Positions 47,374 through 57,823 of a stretch of DNA of 64,000 nt are shown here, in pieces. The notes under the pieces were generated by a model. That model was not told the DNA's origin, did no database searches, and saw only the letters and a program-made list of their open reading frames with translations. Numbering within the stretch: position 1 is the stretch's first letter; each line of letters opens with the position of its first letter. The position numbers were made by a program, and so were the translations under genes. Source of the stretch: Pristionchus mayeri (taxonomy: Eukaryota; Nematoda; Chromadorea; Rhabditida; Neodiplogasteridae); contig BTRK01000003.1 of NCBI GenBank assembly GCA_036245805.1, forward strand, positions 16,842,464 to 16,906,463. The letters run 5' to 3'.

Positions 47374-50300
47374 TGATCAAACGCAAACTGCAAGATATCA
47401 CAGCGTGCTGCGCTTACCAGGTCAACTTTCTGCACGCGAAAGGTCAGTTTAACCATTTTTTTCTATTGTTTTTTACGTTATTTTCGCCATATGTTGATGG
47501 TTTTAGTTCAAAAATAGCTCTCAGAGCAGCAGTAAACTCTGACCTCGGCTTTCAACTATAACGACTCCTTCCTGACCTCCTCGGAAACGCGATATCTGAA
47601 ATCTCGGGCGAGGAGCAGTGATAATCTCCCGCTTTCGCGTGAACTCTCGTAGGCTAAAGATGCGAGGTAGTGGAAGAAGTGAAGAGAGCGAGTGCTTTTT
47701 CTGCAGAAGATAGGGGGTAGTTGGGCGGACGTGAGTTATGGTGGGAAGAAAGGAGGAAAGGACGTGAGGACGAGGAATAAAATGAAATCTCTGCGACCGC
47801 TAGATTGATTTGTGTTGTACGACAGAACCGACTCAAATATCAGATTCTCATATGCACTGTGCACATAAATTAATGCTGAAACTCATCGTAATTTTGAGTT
47901 GGGGATCCTCGGTCGTCTGGTCATTATTCCACTCCACTTGGTCATTATTCCAAAAGCAAAATTCACATATAGTAGTTACCAGCTCTATTCTGGGTACTCT
48001 GGTACTGAATCTGCCTCGGGGAATCCTCCCGAGAGTGCGAGAAAGAGCGATGGGAGGGGTGATGGACACAACAACTTTCCACTTCTCTCCAATCGTTCGC
48101 TGTTAGATAGACTAGAGATCACAACAAATAGAGAGGGTCCGTTCAATCCTTCTCTCGTCTCACATGGCATCTTTCCTGTGGTTAGAGAAAGAGAGAGAGC
48201 ACGGGAAAGTAAGAGAGACGAGCGAGCTTCCATTGTGATGGAGCGAAAACAATAGAGAAGAAAAACCAGGAAACGCGTTGAGGAAGGAGGAAGAGGGAGA
48301 GGTCAATGGGAGAAGGGGGCAGGGATAGCTAAGTGACAACTTGCTGATCATTGTTCTCATGAACAAAAAAAAACATGGAAAATTGTAAAAAATAATTGAA
48401 ATTCAGAACACGACTGGCGGGAATTCCGACGACAGTACGAGGTGTTGGAGGAGATCGGAAGAGGAGGATTCGGTGTGGTGTATGCCGGTGAGTTGATCTG
48501 ATCTAAAATGAGTTGAAATTCAGATAAGTTTCATGTAATTCATATATGTGACTTGAGGAGACTCTGGAGGTGATCTCTTCTTGTCACTCGTTGAAAATAT
48601 AATAAATAAATATCGATCCCTGCAGGTACTCGTCTCTCCGACGAGGCGACAGTCGCCATCAAATTCATCGAACATCGACACGTCCGAGAGTGGACTCTGG
48701 TACGACTTACAGTGTTTAGCGATATCCAGAAAAATCAGCCATTTCATATAGAAATTTTGTCTTCCTGCTAATGATCGTAAGTATTCCAGACGGGTTCTCA
48801 TCTTATTCCCTCGGAAGTTTCGCATCTGGAGGTGTGCGGAGACGTACCCGGCTGCATCAAACTCTACGACTGGTTCGCAAAGTACGGTGACTTAATCATT
48901 TGGATCCCGCACGGAACACCTGAGACTAATTTATCAATTTTGCAGCTCGAAAGGTTTCGTGGTCATCATGGAACGACCGAAAGAGGCCTGCGACGTTTTC
49001 GATCTCGTAACGAGATACGGTAGACTAGATGAGGATACCGCCCGATCGATATTCATACAGGTACGATAGAACATAATTATCGATCGGTACAATATGAAAA
49101 TCGATTGCAGGTTGTGGAGACTGTGAGTCAGATGTACGCCAGGCACGGTCTGCTCCACAGGGACATCAAGGTAGGTGGTCCCGAGGAGAAGATTAGGATT
49201 ACGGTATCGATTTTCAGGACGAAAACATCATCGTTAGTATGGAGACGGGCGAGGTACGATTAGTAGATTTCGGAGCGACTGCAGCTGCAGAAAAAGCAGT
49301 GAAGAAGGAGTTCCAAGGTACGGTGGATCATAGTGGTACTGTAGTGAAGTAGCTTCTGGGTTCGATTACTGTTGGTTACTATATACCCTGATTCAGGCAC
49401 CCGGTCGTATTGTCCTCCAGAGTGGTTCAGGATGCTTCAGTATTTGCCACTGGAAGCGACGGCTTGGTGAGAAATATTATCTATTTGGAACAATTGTGTT
49501 TCACCGACTCCTAAAACATTCAGTAGATACTAAATTTCGATCCGTCGCATCCTTCGTTTTCTATTCAAAAAACGATCAATTTTCCAACATAAGGAAGACA
49601 TTTTTATTGCTAAATAAATGCATAAAATGCATAATTCTCAGGTCTCTGGGAGTTCTTCTCTACATCCTTGTCACTGGCACTCTTCCATTCAAGAATGAAG
49701 TTCAGGCTTGTCTCGGATCCATCGCCTTTCCTTCTTATCTCAGCAAGGGTGAGGATAATAGTTGTTGCTGCTCTTTCCGAAAGAAGAAGGAGAGAAGAAT
49801 TCCAACGATAAAGATCAAAGATCAATACACACATTTTCAGAGATATGCCAGTTGATCAAGCGATGTCTCTGTACAGTGCCCAGCCAGAGAGCGACCATTT
49901 CCGAGATCCGAGGTGAGAGATCATAGACCAAAGAGCAAATATCAATCAATGATCTATTCAGGTCACTTCTGGCTCGCGAAACCTCTACCGATCTTCGAAG
50001 AAACATTCGAGGAATATTTAGATGCTAAGCTAAAGCCAAGTGAGATCAAAGATCAAACGAAAAGTGCGAAGAACAAAACCATTTCAGAACCCAAGCAAAC
50101 TCTTTCTCGCGATATTTCTATGGAAGAGAACCGGCTATTAGAGGACAGGATCATAGTGGGGAAGGACGAGAGGGAAAATCGGTAAGTGGATCATTGATGT
50201 GAACAGATAAGCTTCTCTGACAACGTTTATTCTAACAAATAACGCCAATGCTAATAGATTCTTGGCCATCGGTTTAAATTATTAACTTATTCAAACGCAA

Positions 50301-51831
50301 TTATTTAATTTATCGCTACATTTCCATCATCATTTCTGATCTTTGATCTCTGTAGTGAATCGACTCTCCCCGATGAGTGCAGAATGCGAAGGGAGAGCAC
50401 GGAATACCTGGAGGCATTCACGAGTCTGCCCCGATTAGACTGCAGTGAGTTGGATGTCTGACTCAACGAACACTCGCTTGGAGTACTGTAACCGATCAAA
50501 GTCCTTCAATAACTATGAAAGATCAAACCCCACATCTCTCCAGGCACAGAGGGTCTCGCTCGTCTCGCCTCCAAGTACGATAATGTTTCCGCCTCCTCCC
50601 TCGCTGACTACTACTCACTGTCTTCCTTCGCCACCGCTGCTGAGTCATTCAGGTTTGTTGTTGTAATCGAATTTTAAAAATTCTGAATTCACATTTTCAG
50701 CAATCTCCACGAGGAAGTCTCGGAGCCGGAACTGGATGAGCTCAGCGATTCGAGGTAAAATAAACGTAATAATAATTACGAAATATTATGATACTTTTTA
50801 TTTATTGTTTGTGATTTATCAGATACCGATCAACAAAGAATTGGATTTCGATTCGTGCACTTCGTAAATGTTATCGGTGGAACACAAAATTGTCTGTCGG
50901 TCCTCGAGATGAATGACTACATTTGATCTCTACAGTTCCCGTCTGTCGAAGTCCCGTTCTCTCTCTGCGTATTCTCTCTCTCGACGACGTCGTTCAATGC
51001 TTCCGAGATCATCTTTCGAGAGGGAATTGGATACGGTAGAAGAGACTGATCAGGTGAGGATAATGTAAGATACGGTAGATATTTATTTTTAGAAGATTAC
51101 GATCAAAACAATAACAACAACAACAGCAATAACATGATTCCTCTTTTAGTCCCTGCATGAGGACGCGTGTCTTCTCTCCGAGGCCTCATTCGTTCCCTCC
51201 ATCTCCGAGTCTTTCTCTCTTCCTCCAACGATGCTGAAGAGCCTGAGGGAACAAGCGCCCGATTCACCCTTCATTGTGAGTCTCCAACGGAATTTCGGAG
51301 TTATGGTAGCCAATGATTGAATAGAAGAATAAGCCTTAGACATGGCAACTCTCTTCCATTCAGGGTTACTCCAATGACTCCTTCTATCGCGATTCTCCCC
51401 CTCCGACTGTCGTACCTTCATCGAATCAACAGCAACTGCAGCAGTCGCAGCCCCCGAAAAACCCCGCCCCCTCCTCGGCTACAAAGTCCGTACCGACTTA
51501 CCACAGGTAAATTAACCAACGAGTTCCCGATGCGTTTCAGGAACGATTTTTGATTTCCTGAAAAAAGTGGAACTCAATCGTGCTGCATGCGAGGGAATAA
51601 CAAAAATCAAAATTTTCTGTCCTTTTTTTCGACAATCAAGTTGTAAAACGCGTTCATTTCAGTCGTTTCTGTCTGGGTGCCTCCTCTCCTCCCTCTCCCT
51701 CTCCCCTCCGTCCTCGATTCTCCCTCGACATGGACAGCGACTCCTCAGTCCGAGTGATCAGTCGCATGCGACCTCTTTTTGTGTCGGAGGCCCCGCCTGC
51801 CCTGGCCGTGTTTGCTGCACCCGGCTGCTGA
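47373..51831 (+). CDS. PIM-family serine/threonine protein kinase, copy A (606 aa, 19 exons)
   Basis: Exons: 47373-47442, 48407-48487, 48626-48699, 48790-48881, 48946-49060, 49111-49170, 49218-49317, 49397-49466, 49642-49748, 49841-49912, 49962-50039, 50088-50181, 50356-50444, 50544-50652, 50701-50754, 50936-51053, 51150-51275, 51364-51506, 51663-51831. They total 1821 bp and every phase closes. The kinase domain spans about residues 34-290: IGRGGFGVVYAG loop (Gly 41-46), VAIK lysine 63, hinge ERPKEACDVFD as in PIM kinases, HRDIKDEN (160-167), DFG (181-183) and GTRSYCPPEW (198-207). PIM kinases are constitutively active cytosolic kinases; C. elegans PRK-1/PRK-2 are the nearest family. The tail (about 300-606) is Ser/Gln/Pro-rich and probably disordered. 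The intron at 50040-50087 is confirmed because its counterpart in copy B contains a stop. Confidence 0.92.
50044..50348 (+). promoter_or_regulatory. Intronic GATCAAAG motifs, kinase copy A
   Basis: GATCAAAG or CTTTGATC occurs at 47338-47345, 49813-49820, 50044-50051 and 50341-50348, all in introns or just upstream of the start. CTTTGATC matches the core recognised by TCF/LEF (POP-1) factors. That these sites act in regulation is only inference. Confidence 0.3.
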
Positions 51832-51956
51832 GGCTGCAGAGCGAGAGAATGCAGCTGCTGCTACTGTAGCCAGTCGTAGTCTATACTCGTTTCGTTCCCA
51901 AGTTTTCATAGTTTGCTCACTATTTCGCATCAGTTGTCTCTAATTCACAACGCAGA

Positions 51957-52205
51957 GTAGCATCCTAGCTTGTCATTGCCACTGATATTTTGCTCCCAAA
52001 ACGGGTGAGTGGATCAATTTTCTGTTCCGCTCGAGATCCCTTTGACGCCACCACGAAGACTTCCTGTATTTATCGACATATCGACCGACTTTCCCATTTT
52101 TGTGTGTAATGTAACCTTGTGAACGACCCATACGGGACCCTCTTTTGAGTGCATGTACATTCAACGCGACACACCGGTATTTATTCGAGTTAGTCACTTC
52201 GAGTG
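51957..52205 (+). other. Strongly conserved block after the kinase stop (left), mirrored at 52690-52940
   Basis: About 240 bp at the inner edge of both arms is roughly 90% identical, more than the introns or upstream flanks. Opposite the kinase, a frame of over 70 codons is open in both copies (SNKYRC...LNVHA...RGSRMGRSQGYITHK). Differences between the copies frequently change the amino acid, so this is more likely the kinase 3' UTR or sequence kept alike by gene conversion than a second gene. Confidence 0.5.
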
Positions 52206-52240
52206 CTAATTATAAATAATTTTCTGTACCTTGTTGCATT

Positions 52241-52654
52241 GAAATACATACAAAATACGAATAATTCAAAATTGAAAGGAATACAGAGCCTCATAGATTC
52301 GGCTATCGCGCCTTGAATACTTCTCGTTGTGTAAAGAGAACTACGTGCAAGGTCAGGCGATAGATACCGCAGAATTAAGAGAGTCGATTGTTGTGAAACC
52401 ATCCCTACTCTTGGCACAGTACTTTATTTACCTTGATGTGGAAATCTGGATCCGGCTTGAACACAAGACACCCGGCAAGCCTATGATCTTTACATGCTCA
52501 ACCGCTCAAGCATTAATCAGGTAGCTGTAGGAAATGAGGATTTGAAATATTTTAAAGTCAGCTTTTGATTATCTCATGTTTACTGTCATTGTGATTACGG
52601 TAACTCCGCCTTCTCAATTCACGTTCTTGTAATGATTTTTGGATTTGAGCAATG
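52241..52654. other. Unpaired spacer at the centre of the giant palindrome
   Basis: About 415 bp with no counterpart in either arm. One short plus-strand frame (52327-52524) has a balanced composition but no splice partners or recognisable motif. Outside this spacer the arms match immediately. Confidence 0.6.
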
Positions 52655-53063
52655 TAACAAATATCTTGTAAATTCTTTATATTTAGCACTCGAAGTGGCT
52701 AACTCGAATAAATACCGGTGTATCGCGTTGAATGTACATGCAGTCAAAAGAGGGTCCCGTATGGGTCGTTCACAAGGTTACATTACACACAAATCTAAAA
52801 GTGTCGGTCGATATGTCGATAAATACAGGAAGTCTTTGTGGGGGTGTCAATGGGATCTCGAGCGGAACAGAAAATGGCTCAGCTTACCCGTTTCGGGAGC
52901 AAAATATCATTGGCAATGCGAAGCTAGGATGCTACTCTGTGTTGTGAAATAGAGACAACTGCTGGGAAAATAGTGGGCAAACTATGAAAACTGGGGAACG
53001 AAACGATGGTTGACTAAGACTGGATATTTCTACGGTAGCTGCATCCTCTCTCGCTCTGCAGCC

Positions 53064-56000
53064 TCAGCAGCCGGGTGCAGCAAATACAGCCAGGGCGGGC
53101 GGGGCCTCGGACACGAAAAGAGGCCGCATACGACTGATCATTCGGACTGAGGAGTCGCTGTCCATGTCGAGGGAGAATCGAGGACGGAGGGGAGAGGGAG
53201 AGGAAGGAGAAGAGGCACCCAGGCAGAAACGACTGGAATTAACGTAATTATGGACGGCTTAAAGCTGACGAAATCGTTTTTTTATTGTTCCGGATGTTCA
53301 TCGATCATTGTCAATAAATAGAGTCAAAGTATTTTGATTCGATGTTGAAACACACTCGAGTCAATATACTTATCTCTATTCACACGATGAATTTAGTCAA
53401 AGAAAATACATGCTTAAGGCGATATTATACCTGTGGTAGGTCGGTACGTGCTTGGCTGAAGGGGCGGGGCTCGGTGGGGGCTGTGATTGCTGCATCTGCT
53501 GCTGCGTTGAAGGGACGACAGTCGGAGGGGGCGAGTCACGATAGAAGGAGTCATTGGAGTAGCCCTGAAGGGAAGAGATCAATTGAAAACCTTCCATTAT
53601 ATCGTTGGATACCGTAACCCAAATTCCGTTGGAGACTCACAATGAAGGGCGAATCGGGCGCTTGCTCCCTCAGAATTTTCAACATCGTTGGAGGAAGGGA
53701 GAAAGACTCGGATATGGAAGGAACGAATGAGGCCTCGGAGAGAAGACACGCGTCCTCATGGAGGGACTGAAAAAGAAACGGTGTTGTTGTTTTTGTTGTT
53801 CTTGTAACTTTAATTTTATGCAAAACCGACGACTACCGTATCCTACAGTATCCTCACCTGGTCAGTCTCTTCTACCGTATCTAATTCCCTCTCGAAAGAT
53901 GATCTCGGAAGCATTGAACGACGTCTTCGGGAGAGAGAATACGCAGAGAGAGAACGGGCCTTCGTGAGAGGGGTACTGCAGAGATCAACGATTGGGGAAC
54001 CCAGTCACCTCGAGGGCTTTGTTTCTGTGTTTCACAGATAACATTTTCGTTGTGCGCTAATCGAAATTCAATGGCTTGTGCGCCGAAGATGCTATAAAAA
54101 CACAAAAAATCAATATTTATTATTCCATATTTTAATAAATTTTGATTTTTTTTATCTATAAATTATTTCACCTCGAATCGCTCAGCTCGTCAATCGCCGG
54201 CTCCGACACTTCGTCGAGGAGATTGCTAAAAATGTGAATTTAAAATATTTTAAATTCAAAAATAACAAAAACAATCACATTAACAAAAACAATAATAATA
54301 AGAACAATACCTGAATGACTCAGCAGCAGTGGCGAAGGAAGACAGTGAGTAGTAGTCAGCGAGGGAGGAGGCGGAGACATTATCGTACTTGGAGGCGAGT
54401 CGAGCGAGACCCTCTGTGCCTGCAGAGAAGAGGACTTTGACCTTTACTCTTTCGCTGTTTTTAAAGGATTTTAAATTGTTACCGTATCCCTAGAGATAGT
54501 TCCTTAGGTCAGACATTCAACTCACTGCAGTCTAATCGGGGCAGACTCGTGAATGCCTCCAGGTATTCCGTGCTCTCCCTTCGCATTCTGCACTCATCCG
54601 TAACAGTCGATTCACTGAAGAGATCAAAGATCAGAAATGATGATGGAACAAGCAACAAAATATAATGAAAAGATTACTCATGGGTATTTTTTGTTGTTGA
54701 AAAGACTACCAAAATCTAACTATTAGAGAACTCTCGATCGCACTAAATATATGTATTCACTGAAACATAAGTGATCCCATCAATTATGCACTAACCGATT
54801 TTCCCTATTGTCCGTTCCCACAATGATCCTGTCTTCCAACAGTCGGTTCTCCTCCACGGAAATGTCGCGATCAAGCGATTTCTTCGTTTCTTAAAGCGAA
54901 TTTTGATCTTTGAACTTTGTATTCTGGCCTTTGATCTCACTTGGCTTGAGCTTAGCATCAAGGTACTCCTCGAAAGTTTCTTTGAAGATCGGAAGAGTTT
55001 TCGCGAGCCACGAGTGACCTGAGTAGATCATTGATTGGTATTAGATCTTTGATCTCTGATCTCCCACCTCGGATCTCGGAAATGGTAGCTCGCTGACTGG
55101 GTACTGTACAGAGACATCGCTTGATCAACTGGCATATCTCTGAAACATTTAGAGTTGATCTTTGATGTGTTTCGGAAATAGATTCCTTCATATTTCAGAT
55201 CATGTCAAAGTTTATGTTTTACGTAATGAATCAGATTATGATATTCGAAATTTCACTGTGGTATTTTCATTCCTATGACTGGAATGTCTTCAGGAAAGCG
55301 TAATAACACGGCTAGTCGTCTCACCCTTGCTGAGATACGATGGGAAGGCGATGGATCCGAGACAGGCTTGCACTTCGTTTTTGAATGGAAGAGTACCAGT
55401 GACCAGGATGTACAGAAGAACGCCCAGCGACCTGGGAATAATATTTCTTTTAAACGGTTTTATGGCACGATTTTTTTCTCATTTTTTTCCAATATGAATC
55501 GAGCAATCACCAAATATCGATATTTTCTTGAAATTTTATGAAGTCGTTGAAGCATATCCATTCGAAACGAATATTCCAAAAATCTAACCAAGCCGTCGCT
55601 TCCAGTGGCAGGTACTGTAGCATTCGGAACCACTCTGGAGGACAGTAAGACCGTGTGCCTGAATCACAGGTACATTAACCACACTCATAGACAGTATCTA
55701 GGGAAGTATTTCAATGCTATCGTAATCCACCGTACCCTGAAACTCCTTCTTCACTGCCTTTTCTGCAGCTGCAGTCGCTCCGAAATCTACTAGTCGTACC
55801 TCGCCCGTCTCCATACTAACAATGATATTTTCGTCCTGGAAATCAATACCGTAATCCTAATCTTCCCCTCGGGACCACCTACCTTGATGTCCCTGTGGAT
55901 CAGGCCGTGCTTCGCATACATCTGGCACACCGTATCCACAACCTGAAAATAATTGGATTACTATATCGATCGATATTCGGTTGATACCGTACCTGTAGGA

Positions 56001-57823
56001 ATATCGATCGGGCGGTATCCTCATCCAATCTACCGTATCTCGTTACTAGATCGAATACGTCACAGGCCTCTTTCGGTCGTTCCATAATGATGACAAAGCC
56101 TTTCGAACTGTAAAATCGATAATTACAGTAACTTCCGGATTTCCGTGCAGGATCCAGACGATAAGGATACCGTACTTTGCGAACCAATCGTAGAGTTTGA
56201 TACAACCGGGCACGTCTCCGCACACTTCCAGATGGGAAACCTCCGAGGGGATCAAATGAGAACCCGTCTGGAATAGTTACGATCGTTAACAGGAAGAGAA
56301 AGTCTCTGCATGAAATGCCCGACTTTTCGAGAGGTCGCTAAACACAGAAAGTCGTACCAGAGTCCACTCTCGGACGTGTCGGTGCTCGATGAATTTTATA
56401 GCGACTGTGGCCTCATCGGAGATACGAGTGCCTACAGAGATCAAAGATTAATGCTGATTAATGTATTTTTTTGGGGAAATGAGAAGGGCAAGAAAGTATC
56501 ACCTCCAGAAGAACATCAAGTAATTTATAAAATATATGAAACATGTTACTTTAGAGATAAATTTGTGAATCTGCCGTACAAAAGTTGAAGTTCTGTTAGG
56601 TCAAAGATCAGTTACCCACCGGCATAAACCACTCCGAATCCTCCCCTTCCGATCTCCTCCAACACTTCGTACTGTCGTCGGAATTCCCGCCAGTCGTGTT
56701 CTGAATTATATTGATATTTTCACATTTCAAAAATGTTTTGTATTTACATTCTGAACCCTCCTCCCTCCTCCCATTGACCTCTGCCTCTACCTCTTCCTCA
56801 ACTCGTTTCCTGGTTTTTCTCCTCTATTGTTTTCGCTTCATCACAATGGAAGCTCACCCGTCTCTCTCACTTTCCCACACTATCTCTCTTTCTCTAACTA
56901 CGAGAAAGATGAGATGAGAGAGGACAGAAGGATTAAACGGACTCTCTCTATTCGTCGTGATCTCTAGTCTGTCTAACAACGAAAGATTTCGAGAGAAGTG
57001 GAAAGTTGTTGTGTCCATCACCCCTTCCATCGCTCCTTTTTCCCCGAACTCTCGGGGATTCCCCAGACAGACGGTTAGATGTATGCGAGAGTTCCCAGAA
57101 TGCTCCTTGTCAGCCAATTCTTGATTTTAATTATAATGAGGGGACAAGATGACTGAGAAATAACCAGCAATGGCTACCACGTTTAATCATTCGGATATGT
57201 TTCAGTCTAAATTCATCAGTTCCAGGAATATAAAGAAGTTGATGTCGTCGTCATCATTCTGGGCACACAATAATCAATCATTCGAACGTAGAGAACGATG
57301 CGTTATTCCCTCGTCCTCACTTTCCTTTTTCCCACCTAACTCACGTCTCTAAAGTATTAACCATAATAAAAGCAATGCACTTACAATGATACACATATTT
57401 AACATTGTTGATGAGTTTCACCATAAATGGATCCGTGCCCCCCATGAGAAGTTTAGTTTTGTCTGCATGGATTTGGTACCAGAAAATCACTTCGACGACC
57501 AAAGAACCCTTCTTCCCATCATATCTAACGCCCGTCAACTACCTTTCTTCAGCAGTATCTGAGCCCGCTCTCTGCATCTCTAGCGCTACTAATTTATGAA
57601 AGATCTGGGAACACGACTTCCGCCGGAACACAGATCGCATTTCAGAGGATGAAAGGAAGGAGCCGTGAGAGAGGAAAGATGAGGGCAGAGTAGCAGAAAC
57701 TATTTTAAGAATAATCGTAAAAAATTAAATAAGAATATTAGAAAAAAACTGACCTTTCGCGTGCAGAAAGTTGACCTGGTAAGCGCAGCACGCTGTGAGA
57801 TCTTGCAGTTTGCGTTTGATCAT
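53064..57823 (-). CDS. PIM-family serine/threonine protein kinase, copy B (603 aa, 19 exons)
   Basis: Exons on the minus strand, 5' to 3': 57823-57754, 56701-56621, 56431-56358, 56267-56176, 56107-55993, 55942-55883, 55835-55736, 55658-55589, 55431-55325, 55139-55068, 55018-54941, 54889-54796, 54614-54526, 54419-54311, 54225-54172, 53975-53858, 53766-53641, 53564-53431, 53232-53064. Every exon except the 18th has the same length as in copy A. The 18th is 9 bp shorter, in the Gln/Pro-rich tail. No frameshift or premature stop was seen. The Gly loop, VAIK, HRDIKDEN, DFG and PPEW are all kept, and the catalytic loop reads HGLIHRD instead of HGLLHRD. The acceptor of the 12th exon is TTTAAG instead of TTTCAG. 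It converges on copy A across the palindrome centre. Most differences in kinase exons look synonymous, so both are probably functional. Confidence 0.9.
54622..55167 (-). promoter_or_regulatory. Intronic GATCAAAG motifs, kinase copy B
   Basis: GATCAAAG/CTTTGATC occurs at 54622-54629, 54929-54936, 55047-55054 and 56439-56446, with CTTTGATG at 55160-55167, all in introns. Several sit in the same introns as in copy A. Confidence 0.3.

Larger units (their letters stand above)
41675..52240 (+). repeat. Left arm of the giant inverted repeat (about 10.5 kb)
   Basis: Colinear reverse-complement matches to 52655-64000 occur all along. Examples are ACTTGACGAGCGACATCTACTC (41785) with 63860; GATCTACGGC (43978) with 61591-61600; CTTGAGGGGAGACATGAT (44882) with about 60255-60280; GGTAATGTCCGGTTGATCTT (45909) with 59455-59480; the whole kinase gene; and ATGTACATTCAACGCGA (52153) with 52721-52741. 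The sum of paired coordinates drifts from about 104.9 kb near the centre to about 105.7 kb at the edge, which shows net insertion in the right arm. The leftmost paired base in view is near 41675 and matches the window end, so the true outer boundary is not visible. Confidence 0.92.

Noticed and set aside
51973..52952. Possible small conserved gene antisense to the kinase 3' ends, open in both arms
   Set aside because: Differences between the copies change amino acids at least as often as not, so there is no sign of protein-level selection. It is better read as conserved 3' UTR sequence.
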